A DNA stretch of 64,000 nt from Bosea sp. BIWAKO-01 (GTDB lineage: Bacteria; Pseudomonadota; Alphaproteobacteria; Rhizobiales; Beijerinckiaceae), in contig NZ_BCQA01000001.1 of the NCBI RefSeq assembly GCF_001748145.1, positions 3,870,501-3,934,500 on the forward strand, given 5' to 3'. The notes beneath the pieces were generated by a model, which saw nothing but the letters and a program-made list of their open reading frames with translations, searched no databases and had not been told where the DNA came from. Shown one piece after another: positions 36,923 to 47,007 of this stretch (its first letter is position 1; each line of letters opens with the position of its first letter). A program made the position numbers and the translations under genes.

Positions 36923-38356
36923 ATGAGCCTTTTTGCAACTGCTTCTCATGCCGCCTCTGCCGCAACCCTGCCGCCGTCGCCGGCTGCGATCGAGGCGGTG
37001 ACGCGGGCGCTCGCCGCCCAATTCGGCAACAGGCTGGTGACGAGCCTGGCGGTACGGGAGCAGCACGGCCATACGCTGACCTGGATTACGAACCAGCCGC
37101 CGGATGCGGTCGTCTATCCGCAGAGCACCGAAGAGGTGTCGGAAATCGTCAAACTCTGTGCGAGCCACGGCGTCCCCGTGATCGCGTTCGGGACCGGCAC
37201 CTCGCTCGAAGGCCATGTGAACGCGCCGTTCGGCGGCGTCTGCGTCGATCTCAGCCAGATGAAGCGCATCATCGCCGTTCATGCCGAGGATCTCGATTGC
37301 GTGGTCGAAGCCGGCGTGACCCGTAAGGAACTCAACGAGCATCTGCGCGACCAGGGGCTGTTTTTCCCGATCGATCCCGGCGCGGATGCGTCCATCGGCG
37401 GCATGGCGGCGACACGCGCCTCGGGCACGAATGCGGTGCGCTACGGCACGATGAAGGACAACGTCCTTTCTCTGACCGCGGTGATGGCCGACGGCTCGGT
37501 CGTGAAGACGTCCAGCCGCGCGCGGAAGAGTTCCGCCGGCTATGATCTGACCCGCCTGCTCGTCGGCTCGGAGGGCACGCTCGGGATCATCACGGAGGTC
37601 ACGCTCAAGCTGCACGGCATCCCGGAGGCGATTTCGGCCGGCGTCTGCCCTTTCCCTTCGGTGAAGGCAGCCTGCGACGCGACCATCGTGACGATCCAGT
37701 CCGGTCTGCCGGTCGCGCGCATCGAACTGCTCGATGCTGTGATGATCCGCGGCGTGAACCTGCATTCCAAGCTCGGCTTGCCGGAGACGACGATGCTCTT
37801 CGTCGAGTTCCATGGCACGGAAGCGGGCGTGAAGGAGCAGGCGGAGCGCTTCGGCGAGATTGCCGCCGATTTCGGCGGTGGACCGTTCGACTGGGCGACC
37901 AAGGCCGAAGACCGGTCGAAGCTCTGGCAGGCTCGCCATGACGCCTACTGGGCGGCTCGCGCGTTGCGGCCAGGCGTTGAATCGGTTGCGACCGATGTCT
38001 GCGTGCCGATCTCCCGGCTTGCCGAATGCGTCGAGGAAACCAAGCGTGACATCGAGGCCAGCGGTCTGATCGCCCCGATCGCCGGCCATGTCGGAGACGG
38101 CAATTTCCATACCCAACCGCTCGTCGACCTCGCCGATGAGGACGAGATGGAGCGCTGCCGCGGTTTCATCGACCGGCTGGTGAAGCGCGCCCTCGCCATG
38201 GGCGGCACCTGCACAGGCGAGCATGGCGTCGGCCAGAAGAAGATCAAGTATCTCGAGATCGAGCACGGCCCGGCGACGCTGGATGTGATGCGCCTGCTCA
38301 AGCGCTCGCTTGACCCGCAGAACATCCTCAATCCCGGCAAAATCCTGGTCTTGTGA
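36923..38356 (+). CDS. FAD-linked oxidase, D-lactate dehydrogenase / glycolate oxidase type
   Basis: 477 aa; I use ATG 36923 because the longer frame (from 36119) overlaps the divergent thioesterase and has no domain. FAD-binding motif V-P-V-I-A-F-G-T-G-T-S-L-E-G-H-V then G-A-D-A-S-I-G-G-M-A-A-T, and L-L-V-G-S-E-G-T-L-G-I-I-T-E-V-T-L-K-L-H are typical of the GlcD/Dld group. The C-terminal domain includes the metal-site H-V-G-D-G-N-F-H and C-T-G-E-H-G-V-G. It oxidises a 2-hydroxy acid; the exact substrate cannot be chosen. Confidence 0.85.
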   Translation: MSLFATASHAASAATLPPSPAAIEAVTRALAAQFGNRLVTSLAVREQHGHTLTWITNQPPDAVVYPQSTEEVSEIVKLCASHGVPVIAFGTGTSLEGHVNAPFGGVCVDLSQMKRIIAVHAEDLDCVVEAGVTRKELNEHLRDQGLFFPIDPGADASIGGMAATRASGTNAVRYGTMKDNVLSLTAVMADGSVVKTSSRARKSSAGYDLTRLLVGSEGTLGIITEVTLKLHGIPEAISAGVCPFPSVKAACDATIVTIQSGLPVARIELLDAVMIRGVNLHSKLGLPETTMLFVEFHGTEAGVKEQAERFGEIAADFGGGPFDWATKAEDRSKLWQARHDAYWAARALRPGVESVATDVCVPISRLAECVEETKRDIEASGLIAPIAGHVGDGNFHTQPLVDLADEDEMERCRGFIDRLVKRALAMGGTCTGEHGVGQKKIKYLEIEHGPATLDVMRLLKRSLDPQNILNPGKILVL

Positions 38357-38462
38357 CATCCAGACAGCTTGCGCGGCGGTACCGGGAACTGGAATGTCGT
38401 GATCTCGCCGCGAGTTGGCGGCAAGATCGCTTAACCGCCGACAAGAGGGATGATGCTAAAAG

Positions 38463-41400
38463 GTGCGTGAGACCCTGACCGTTCTGGCCGGTCTCCTGGT
38501 GCTGGCATTGCTGGCCGCGTTGATCGGACCGGGCTTTGTCGATTGGCGACTGTATCGACCGCAGATCGAGGAGCGCCTCAGCGCTACGCTCGGCGCGGAG
38601 ACACGCGTTGCCGGGGGCATCGGCCTGAGGTTGCTGCCGTCGCCGCGGCTGACCCTGGCCGATGTCCGCATCGGCGATCAGGGCGGACAGGCGAGCTACG
38701 CGACGGTCGAACATCTCACCGTCGAGCTCGCGCTGACCGCGCTTGCACGTGGCGAGTTCCGTTTCTCCGACGCTGATGTCGAAGGCGCGACGCTCTCGCT
38801 TGTCGCCAATGATGCAGGCGCGGTGCTGCTGCCGCATCCGATTGGTGCGGGCCTGCCTGTGCAGACCAGCCTCGACCATTTCAGCATACGCCGCTCGGCG
38901 CTGATCTGGCGGGAGGCGGGCAAGGCCCCCGTCACAGTGTCGCCGATCGCTGCGGAACTCACCGCGGTCAGCCTTGCCGGCCCATGGCGCATGGAGGGCG
39001 AGGTCGGCGGATCCTCGTTGCGCCTCGCGACCGGAACGATCGAGCCGGATGGTCGCCTGCGCGCCAAGGTCACCGTGACGGGGGAGGAGGGCCAGCTCAG
39101 CTTTGACGGCGCCTTCCTGCTGCCGACAGAGAAGGGCGGCGTCACACCAGGACTGGACGGTCTGTTCACGGCTGCGCCGGGTGGAGCAGTCAGCCTTTCG
39201 GGACGGGTGAGCGGTGGCAATCGCCTGTTCGAGTTGAGCGGGCTTACGGTCGATCTTGCCGGCGGGGTTGCCCGGCTGGAGGGCGAGGGGCAGTTCCTGC
39301 CCATGCAAGGCAAAGGCTCGGTTGCCTTGCGCGCGCGGCGCGTGGATGGCGACGCGCTGGCCACGGCTCTTGGCGAGCGGGCTGGCTTTGCGCGGGCCCT
39401 GCGTGGACTCCCCGGCGCGCTCGATCTCAGCCTCGATCTCGATCAATTCGCGTGGCGCGGGGAGGACTTCTCGGCTGTCGCTCTGCGTGGGCGGCTGAAC
39501 GAGGTCGGGTTGGCCAATGCATCGGCCTCGCTGCGCGTCGCAGGCGCCCTGGTCGGTGCAACGGGCGCGGTCGACGCCACAGGACTTCGTGGCAAGCTCA
39601 ACCTCAAGGCGGATGATGCGCGCCGCGTCGGACTGGCGCTGGCGCGGGCCGGGCTCGATCCGACCCTCTCCGACCTGATTGCAGATCTGAGGCAGATCGA
39701 TGCGGAAGCGGTTGGCGATTGGAGCTCGGAACAGCTGCGCTTCGAGCGCCTGACCATCGCCGGGGCTTCCGGCGTCAGGCTGGACGGATCCGGAGAGATT
39801 GCCGCGGATCGGCTGGCCGCAAAGCTCGCAGTGCAGGGGCTCGACCTCAATACCCTGCCAGCGGGCGGGAGTTTCGCCGGGTTGATCGGGACGCGCGACC
39901 TGGCGCTCGACCTGTCTCTGAGCGGAGCCCGTTTTCGCAATGCGCCGCCCGGTTCCGCCCAGCTTGCTCTCGCGCGCGAAGGCAGCAACTGGCGGCTCAG
40001 CCGGCTTGCCGTCGACGGGTTCGGCGGAGTTTCAGTCAACGGCGCCGGTGCGCTGCTGCCGGAAGGGGGCGAAATCTCCGGTCGCATTCGTGCACCACGC
40101 TTCGAGGCGCTTGCAGCCCTTGCCGGGCCACTTCTGCCGGAGCCGCTCCGTCAAGCGCTCGGGCGCGCCGGGGACGGGCTCTCACGGCTGGATTCAAGCT
40201 ACCGTCTGACGCGCACGGTGGCCGGCGACACGGCCCTGCTGCTGGAAGGCGGCGCGCAAGCCGGAACGCTGACACTGAATGCTCGGTTGGACCGGAGCGG
40301 GACATGGACCGGAGCCAATCTGCGCTTTGATCTTGCCGATCGTCGACAGCTTTTCGCCGCCCTCGGCCTGCCGGCACCGATGCAGGGAGGACCCGGCCGG
40401 CTCGTTCTTGACCGTCAGCAAGGGCGCCTCAGTGGCTCACTGGCGGGGCCTGGATTGTCGATCGTTGTCGACGGCGAGTCAGGCCTGGATGTGCCGCGAC
40501 TGACCGTGCAAGCGGACCGTCCCGGCCAGATCCTGCCGGAGGGGCTCGCGCGCGCTCTGCCCGATGCGGTGCTGGACGCACATGGCATGGTTCGCTTTGC
40601 CAGCGACCAGATCGCGCTTGATGGTCTTGTCGCCAATCTTGCCGGAAGCAGTGCAAGGGGAACGCTGGCCTTGCCGAGAGAGGGGCCAATCTCCGGCAAG
40701 CTCGCACTGCCGTATGTTGATCTGAGGAGCGTGATCGGCTCTTCCCTGGGGACAGCGGCAGCGTCTCCGGGCAGCAACTGGTCGGCGGTCCGTTTCAGCG
40801 CGGCCTCGGGTCTTGGCGAGATCAGCCTGTCGGTCGAAGCCAAATCCCTGCTCTTCAGTGACGATATCGCCCTGAACGATGCGGCTTTCGGCCTGCATGC
40901 CAGCCCCGGCGAAATCCAGATCGAGGCACTCTCGGGAAGTTATGCCGGTGGCAAGGTCTCCGGGCGGGTCACGGCACGGCGTGAAGGCGGGCTTGCGCAG
41001 CTCTCCGGCCGGATCGCGCTTGCGCAGCTCGATCTCGCGATGCTCACTGGCAACGCGCTTGCCGGCAAGCTGTCGGGGCTCGTGGAGGGCGGTGGTTCCG
41101 GAGAGAGCCCCGCGCGGCTGGTTGCGGGGTTGGGGGGAGCCGGTAGTTTCACCATCGCAGGCGCGAGTCTCACCCGGTTCGACCCCGGCGGCTATGCCCG
41201 CGTCATCGACGGGACCGGAGAGGATGCATCCGAAAGCGAAACCGGCCGTCTGCAGAGCCGTCTGGCGGATGCGCTAGACCGGGGCTCATGGCCGCTGGGC
41301 GATGTCACGCTGCCCTTCACGCTGGCCGGCGGCCTCGTGCGGCTCGCCCCCTTGACGATCGAGCGTGCCGACCTCCAGGCGGAGGTAAGCGGCGTCGTCG

Positions 41401-42059
41401 ATCTCAGGGCATTGACGGCCGATCTGAGGTTGGGACTGCGCCCGCTCGGCCCGATGCCCAAGGGCTGGCCGATGGCGGCGCCGGCACTTGGCGTGGCATG
41501 GCGCGGGCCGCTATCGGGACTGCGGCGCGAGACCGATGTCGGAGCGTTCGCGAATGCCGTGGCGGCGCGAGCGCTGGCACGTGAGATGGAGCGGGTCGAA
41601 GCCTTCGAGGCGGATGCACGCGAGCGAGCAATGCATGCGCGCCGCCTGCGCGCCGAGCGTGAGATGCGTGAGAACGAACGCAAGCTTGCAGACTTCCTGA
41701 AGGCAGAGGAAGAACGCCGCCTTGCCGAGGAAAAGCGCGCCGAAGAGGAGCGCCGTGCCGCGGAAGCGCGCGCCCAGGAAGAGGCCAGGCGCGCCCAGGA
41801 GGCGCAGCGTCTTGAGGAGCAGCGCCGGGCGGAAGAGGCCAGACGGGCAGACGAGGCGCGGCGCAGAGCGGAGATTGAGGCGCGCGCTGCGGCAACGCGT
41901 GCAGCTCAGCCTCAGCATCCTGGCGGTCCGCTGATCCTGCCCGGCGCACCCCGCGAGAATTTTCCCGAGCAGATTTTGCGACCGGTGACACCGGCTCCAT
42001 CGCTGGGACCGCCCCTGCAGATAGAGCCCGTGCCGCGTCCGCTCTCGCGGAGTCCGTAG
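38463..42059 (+). CDS. AsmA family protein, very long, with coiled-coil end
   Basis: 1198 aa from GTG 38463. One N-terminal transmembrane anchor (V-L-A-G-L-L-V-L-A-L-L-A-A-L-I-G), a typical AsmA N-terminal region, and long beta-repeats ending in the AsmA_2-like region near residue 960-1020 (R-L-A-P-L-T-I-E-R-A-D-L). About residues 1036-1145 are a highly charged Glu/Arg/Ala coiled coil, unusual for AsmA, then a Pro-rich tail. AsmA-like proteins span the periplasm and are thought to bridge the membranes for lipid transport. Role here is inferred from the family. The start has only a weak ribosome site. Confidence 0.8.
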   Translation: MRETLTVLAGLLVLALLAALIGPGFVDWRLYRPQIEERLSATLGAETRVAGGIGLRLLPSPRLTLADVRIGDQGGQASYATVEHLTVELALTALARGEFRFSDADVEGATLSLVANDAGAVLLPHPIGAGLPVQTSLDHFSIRRSALIWREAGKAPVTVSPIAAELTAVSLAGPWRMEGEVGGSSLRLATGTIEPDGRLRAKVTVTGEEGQLSFDGAFLLPTEKGGVTPGLDGLFTAAPGGAVSLSGRVSGGNRLFELSGLTVDLAGGVARLEGEGQFLPMQGKGSVALRARRVDGDALATALGERAGFARALRGLPGALDLSLDLDQFAWRGEDFSAVALRGRLNEVGLANASASLRVAGALVGATGAVDATGLRGKLNLKADDARRVGLALARAGLDPTLSDLIADLRQIDAEAVGDWSSEQLRFERLTIAGASGVRLDGSGEIAADRLAAKLAVQGLDLNTLPAGGSFAGLIGTRDLALDLSLSGARFRNAPPGSAQLALAREGSNWRLSRLAVDGFGGVSVNGAGALLPEGGEISGRIRAPRFEALAALAGPLLPEPLRQALGRAGDGLSRLDSSYRLTRTVAGDTALLLEGGAQAGTLTLNARLDRSGTWTGANLRFDLADRRQLFAALGLPAPMQGGPGRLVLDRQQGRLSGSLAGPGLSIVVDGESGLDVPRLTVQADRPGQILPEGLARALPDAVLDAHGMVRFASDQIALDGLVANLAGSSARGTLALPREGPISGKLALPYVDLRSVIGSSLGTAAASPGSNWSAVRFSAASGLGEISLSVEAKSLLFSDDIALNDAAFGLHASPGEIQIEALSGSYAGGKVSGRVTARREGGLAQLSGRIALAQLDLAMLTGNALAGKLSGLVEGGGSGESPARLVAGLGGAGSFTIAGASLTRFDPGGYARVIDGTGEDASESETGRLQSRLADALDRGSWPLGDVTLPFTLAGGLVRLAPLTIERADLQAEVSGVVDLRALTADLRLGLRPLGPMPKGWPMAAPALGVAWRGPLSGLRRETDVGAFANAVAARALAREMERVEAFEADARERAMHARRLRAEREMRENERKLADFLKAEEERRLAEEKRAEEERRAAEARAQEEARRAQEAQRLEEQRRAEEARRADEARRRAEIEARAAATRAAQPQHPGGPLILPGAPRENFPEQILRPVTPAPSLGPPLQIEPVPRPLSRSP

Positions 42060-42174
42060 CCGGACTGATCGACGAGCTTCACACCGTGATTCAGGTGCTT
42101 TCCGGCTTGAAGCAGTATGCCTGTGCAGAGCCTTGAAACCGAGAGGATCAGGCTCCGCCGGTGAGGCGATGCCG

Positions 42175-42399
42175 TCAGCCTCGTCCGGCCAGACGCTGGT
42201 AATGTGCCAGCACGTGCAGGCGCAGCGCGGAGGAAAGATTGGCCTCGCCGCGGCGGGAATCCACATCGGCGACGAGTGCGGCAAGCGTGCGGCGCTCCTG
42301 TCCCGCAATCTCCTTCAGTGCCGCCCAGAACGGCTCCTCGAGCGATACGCTGGTGCGGTGCCCGGCAATGGCGAGAGAGTGTTTGCGCTCGCGGCTCAC
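42175..42399 (-). CDS. Small ribbon-helix-helix protein
   Basis: 74 aa. R-T-S-V-S-L-E-E-P-F-W-A-A-L-K-E-I-A, then an internal R-T-L-A-A-L-V-A-D-V-D repeat and S-A-L-R-L-H-V-L-A-H-Y. This matches the ribbon-helix-helix group (RHH_4) found after fumC in related bacteria. It overlaps the DUF4169 gene by ATGA. It could bind DNA as a dimer; target unknown. Confidence 0.8.
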   Translation of the reverse strand: MSRERKHSLAIAGHRTSVSLEEPFWAALKEIAGQERRTLAALVADVDSRRGEANLSSALRLHVLAHYQRLAGRG

Positions 42400-42602
42400 C
42401 GCGGAAGCTCGCCCTTGTCATCGGGCGGAAGCGCCAGCTTGTGGCCGTCGAGTTCGCGGATGGCCTTCTCGCGCCGCGCTTCAGTCAAGCCGCGCTCGGC
42501 CTTGCTCCGTCCGAAGTCGATACGGTTCTGGTCGGCCTTGGCTTCGGCCGCTACGCGTTGGCGCTGTTTGCGGGCGCGCCGGAGATTGATGATCTCTGCC
42601 AT
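42396..42602 (-). CDS. DUF4169 protein
   Basis: 68 aa, starting M-A-E-I-I-N-L-R-R-A-R-K-Q-R-Q-R and rich in Arg/Lys/Glu; ends with D-D-K-G-E-L-P-R. This is the DUF4169 pattern, a small basic helical protein in alphaproteobacteria. It starts 15 bases after the fumC stop and overlaps the RHH gene. Function unknown. Confidence 0.85.
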   Translation of the reverse strand: MAEIINLRRARKQRQRVAAEAKADQNRIDFGRSKAERGLTEARREKAIRELDGHKLALPPDDKGELPR

Positions 42603-42617
42603 TCCGCCCGGCCCTGT

Positions 42618-44012
<1,395 letters not shown>

Positions 44013-44021
44013 AGGCTCTGA

Positions 44022-44636
44022 TCAGGTCTTCTTGCGGAAGGAATCGAGACTGACGACCTGCGCGCCGCCGCCCTCGTCACCATCCGCGCCCGCGTCGGCC
44101 TTCGCCGGGTCCGCTTCGTCGTCGGTGGCTGCCTTGTTCTTCGCAGTGGCACTTGCGGATTGTGGCTTTACCGGGAGGGCAAGCGGTGTCGGGGCAGCCA
44201 CGCTGGGCTCGGAACCGGCTCCGCGTGGTGCCTTTGCGGCTCCCGCGGTCTGATCACTCGCCGAGGCTTCATCAGGAGCCTCCTGGGTTTCGAACTTCAG
44301 GCCGAACTGGACCGAGGGATCGAAGAAGGTGGTGATCGAATCGAAGGGCACCAGCAGCCTTTCGGGCACGCCGGAGAATGAGAGACCGACCTCGAAGGCG
44401 TGGTCGCTGACGTTGAGGTCCCAGAACTGATGCTGAAGCACGACCGTCATCTCGTCCGGGTGCTTTTCGCGCAGCCGCTGCGAGAGGCGCACGCCAGGGG
44501 CCGTCGTGCGGAACGTGATGTAGAAATGGTGCTCGCCCGGCAGGCCATCGCGGCTCGCCTCGGCCAGGATCTTCCGTACGACACCCTTCAGCGCGTCCTG
44601 CACCATGAGATCGTAGCGAAGAATATCCTGTACCAT
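44022..44636 (-). CDS. sspB: SspB, ClpXP adaptor for ssrA-tagged proteins (alphaproteobacterial type)
   Basis: 204 aa from ATG 44636 (M-V-Q-D-I-L-R-Y-D-L-M-V-Q-D-A-L-K-G-V-V-R). The body, with I-T-F-R-T-T-A-P-G-V, L-Q-H-Q-F-W-D-L, and F-S-G-V-P-E-R-L-L-V-P-F-D-S-I-T-T-F, is the SspB-alpha fold that binds ssrA-tagged substrates. After about residue 120 is a disordered Ala/Pro/Asp-rich linker and the short C-terminal ClpX-binding end V-V-S-L-D-S-F-R-K-K. Context is striking: the tmRNA gene that encodes the tag lies directly upstream on the same strand. Confidence 0.88.
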   Translation of the reverse strand: MVQDILRYDLMVQDALKGVVRKILAEASRDGLPGEHHFYITFRTTAPGVRLSQRLREKHPDEMTVVLQHQFWDLNVSDHAFEVGLSFSGVPERLLVPFDSITTFFDPSVQFGLKFETQEAPDEASASDQTAGAAKAPRGAGSEPSVAAPTPLALPVKPQSASATAKNKAATDDEADPAKADAGADGDEGGGAQVVSLDSFRKKT

Positions 44637-44693
44637 CGTATCGACTATCCGTGTCCGCTTCCGAGCAAGGCAGAAAGTCGCCGGCCCTCGCAT

Positions 44694-44727
44694 AAAAAAG
44701 TGGAGGCTTCTGTTGCCAGGCGCCTCC
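44694..44727 (-). terminator. Terminator of ssrA
   Basis: GGAGGC (44727-44722) pairs with GCCTCC (44707-44702) across a 14-base loop, followed on the minus strand by TTTTTT at 44699-44694. It separates ssrA from sspB, whose ATG is 57 bases further on. Confidence 0.7.
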
Positions 44728-45022
44728 GAGCCCCGCCTTACGCGGCTAAGCGCAAGGGCTTTGGTTTGGGAACCAGCACCGCTTACGCGGCGACAGCAAC
44801 CCGAGCATTGTTGTCGTTGGCAACTATGCAATGGCCCGATAACGGCGGAACCATGCCGAGCAAAAGAACGACCTTTACACCCTCGTCGATCCTATTTCGC
44901 CCCCGCCGGAGCCCGTCTCGCGAATCGCGGACGGGCTTTGGTGGAGGCGCCGGGTACCGCCCCCGGGTCCGAAAGGCTTATTTCGACGTTCGTTTATCGC
45001 CATAGCCGCTCTTGCGAGTGGC
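44694..45022 (-). ncRNA. ssrA: tmRNA gene, circularly permuted (two-piece) alphaproteobacterial type
   Basis: Read on the minus strand, the acceptor part comes first: a T-arm-like stem CCGGG/CCCGG with loop GGCGGTA (44966-44950), then the acceptor strand CGCCTCC and encoded ACCA ending at 44939. An intervening hairpin (44938-44905) follows, then the coding part beginning GGGGGCG at 44904, which pairs with CGCCTCC. The tag reading frame at 44821-44783 (GCC AAC GAC ... GCG TAA) encodes ANDNNARVAVAA, preceded by TAGTT. Transcription probably starts near 45022 below the -10-like TATATT at 45029-45034. Limits of the mature pieces are estimated. Confidence 0.85.
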
Positions 45023-45097
45023 AAACCGAATATAGGGGCTCGGAGCGCGCGGGGAAAGAGAGCATCGTCACTCCATCCGAAGCAATTTCGCCGGCTG

Positions 45098-45403
45098 TCA
45101 CCGGGACGGAATATCGAGATTTGGCTCATCCCGGATGATCCTGAGGACCCTGCCGTCGCTGACGCTGACATCGATCGCGATCTCGGCGCCGTTACTGTCG
45201 ACGCCGCCGAGCTCCCAGCGACCGCCGTGGCGCTCGATATCCTCGATCCAGACCATGCCGTGATCGATAGCGATCTCGCGAGCTTCCGTAATCGAGATTT
45301 CACGGCTGCTCGGAGCGGGGGGCGGCATGGTGTTGGCGGCCACGGCAGGGAAGGAGAGCAGGACGGCGACTGGCAGGAACCACATTGCGCTGCGAATCGA
45401 CAT
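45098..45403 (-). CDS. Secreted PepSY-domain protein
   Basis: 101 aa from ATG 45403, preceded by AAGGAG at an ideal distance; TTG 45445 would be a longer start without support. Sec signal peptide (M-W-F-L-P-V-A-V-L-L-S-F-P-A-V-A-A) then a short PepSY domain: S-I-T-E-A-R-E-I-A-I, W-E-L-G-G-V-D-S-N-G, and a final V-S-V-S-D-G-R-V-L-R-I-I-R. Periplasmic. PepSY domains often inhibit proteases or bind other proteins; the partner is unknown. Confidence 0.85.
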   Translation of the reverse strand: MSIRSAMWFLPVAVLLSFPAVAANTMPPPAPSSREISITEAREIAIDHGMVWIEDIERHGGRWELGGVDSNGAEIAIDVSVSDGRVLRIIRDEPNLDIPSR

Positions 45404-45807
45404 TTTGGTTCTCCTTAGCCTGAACAGAGGCAGGGAGCGGCCCAATCATGGCTTTGTTTCGGCTGGTCTGAGGCGCTTCCTTGCGGCTTATCGCATTGCC
45501 GTGAGCGCATGTGTGCACTGCAATGCGATGGCTCCAGACGATGCGATAGTGTCTCCAGGATGGGCGTCGCCGGAGCGGGAGCACCCGGTTCGCGCCTCCG
45601 TTTGGACGCGGCGGTGCATTCGAACGGGGCCGGCGAGTGAGGCCGTTGCCTATGCATGCTGCACGGGCGGTAAACCTGCCGATGCCTGGTGACCTCGAAG
45701 CCTGTCAGTTTATATGTTGCGCGCACGGATCGTGCCGCTAACACACATGTTCAGGGCCAACGAGCCTGGAGTGGCAAGTGCTCCCGGACTCTTCGCGGAG
45801 GCGGCTA
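45404..45807. other. Intergenic region upstream of thyA
   Basis: No supported gene in 404 bases between the divergent PepSY gene and thyA. It contains the 10-bp inverted repeat at 45490-45529 and the thyA ribosome site GGAGG (45797-45801). I did not find a convincing -35/-10 pair. Confidence 0.5.
45490..45529. repeat. Inverted repeat upstream of thyA
   Basis: ATCGCATTGC (45490-45499) and GCAATGCGAT (45520-45529) form a perfect 10-bp inverted repeat around a 20-base centre containing a smaller imperfect repeat (GCGCA/TGTGC). It lies about 280 bases before the thyA start. It may be an operator pair or a hairpin in the RNA. Confidence 0.5.
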
Positions 45808-46710
45808 GTGATCAGAAGGCATCCAGAATTCCAGTATCTCGACCTGCTTTCCGACGTCCTGGAGCGCGGAGACGAGCGGTTGGACCGTACTGGCGTAGGC
45901 ACTCGCTCGCTGTTTGGCGCCATGGTGCGATTCGATTTGTCCGATGGCACTGCGCCTATCCTCACGACGAAACGCGTCTATTGGAAAACCGCGGTCAAGG
46001 AGATGCTCTGGTTCTTGACCGGGGGCACCAATATCCAACCTCTGCTTCGCGAGAACGTCCGAATCTGGACCGATTGGCCGCTTGCGCATTATCGCCGTGA
46101 GACAGGCGAGACCATCTCGCAGGACGAGTTCGAGCAGCGTGTTGTCGAGGACGACGCCTTTGCAGCTCGCTGGGGCGAACTTGGCCCTGTCTATGGCAAG
46201 CAATGGCGCCGCTGGCTGGGCGCCGACGGCCGCGAGCATGATCAGATCGCGGCACTGGTCGAGGCACTTCGGACGAATCCAACGAGCCGGCGAATGCTCT
46301 TCCATGGATGGAACGTGCCGGAACTCGGTGCGATGGCGCTTCCGCCTTGCCACATGGTGTATCAATACCACGTGACCTCGGATGGGCGGCTGAACTGCCT
46401 TTTGTTCCAGAGGTCGGTTGATCTGCTCCTCGGAGCTCCGTTCAACTTTGTCGGCGCCGCTGCACTGCAACTCATGCTGGCCCAGCAGGCGGACCTCCGT
46501 CCTGGCGAACTGATCTGGGTGGGCGGGGACGTCCATCTCTACCTTAATCACCTGGGGCAGGCCCGGGAGCAGGTTTCGCGTGAGCCCCGGCCATTTCCCA
46601 CGATGCGGCTCACCCGACGGGCGGCGACGATAGACGATTACCGCATCGACGATTTTGACGTCTCAAGCTACGCGCCTCACGCGGCGATCAAGGCCGACGT
46701 GGCGGTCTGA
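45808..46710 (+). CDS. thyA: Thymidylate synthase
   Basis: 300 aa from GTG 45808; a GGAGG ribosome site sits 7 bases upstream, so I reject the longer frame from 45778. Folate-dependent methylation of dUMP to dTMP. Seen: L-D-R-T-G-V-G-T-R-S, W-F-L-T-G-G-T-N-I, G-P-V-Y-G-K-Q-W-R, the catalytic P-P-C-H region (A-L-P-P-C-H-M-V-Y-Q), Q-R-S-V-D-L-L-L-G-A-P-F-N and G-D-V-H-L-Y-L-N-H. Its partner folA (DHFR), usually close by, is 15 kb away here, beyond the catabolic island. Confidence 0.95.
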   Translation: MIRRHPEFQYLDLLSDVLERGDERLDRTGVGTRSLFGAMVRFDLSDGTAPILTTKRVYWKTAVKEMLWFLTGGTNIQPLLRENVRIWTDWPLAHYRRETGETISQDEFEQRVVEDDAFAARWGELGPVYGKQWRRWLGADGREHDQIAALVEALRTNPTSRRMLFHGWNVPELGAMALPPCHMVYQYHVTSDGRLNCLLFQRSVDLLLGAPFNFVGAAALQLMLAQQADLRPGELIWVGGDVHLYLNHLGQAREQVSREPRPFPTMRLTRRAATIDDYRIDDFDVSSYAPHAAIKADVAV

Positions 46711-47007
46711 GCGCAGCCTTTGCGATTGTGGTCGCCCCTCGCGAAATGGGGCTCCACGGCAACCGAGGAGAGGCGGATTTGCGCCCCTTGCTCGCCGCTG
46801 ACCGCGAGTACATCGGCGTCATCGACGAGCCGCGCCCGCTCTGATCGTTTCCCATCGACTGGCTCGACCGGGGGACTGCGCCGCTGACCGCAGCAAATGG
46901 CACGGTGGAATGAGGCATCGGGGAGCGCCATCCTGCTTGTGCAGGGTGAACTGCGGGTGCGGTTCCTGGGATGGCTGCTATCGGAGTTCGGGATAGGCGA
47001 TCCGGTC
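46711..47007. other. Gene-free left flank of the island
   Basis: Between thyA and the aldehyde dehydrogenase stop. I find no recognisable gene; a 32-codon frame at 46745 (M-G-L-H-G-N-R...) is unsupported. This is where the left breakpoint of the probable insertion would lie. Confidence 0.4.

Noticed and set aside
44724..45045. 11-bp inverted repeat CTCCGAGCCCC (44724-44734) / GGGGCTCGGAG (45035-45045) flanking ssrA
   Set aside because: The right copy lies upstream of the likely -10 box and so would not be in the RNA; the left copy is part of the terminator arm. Probably chance.
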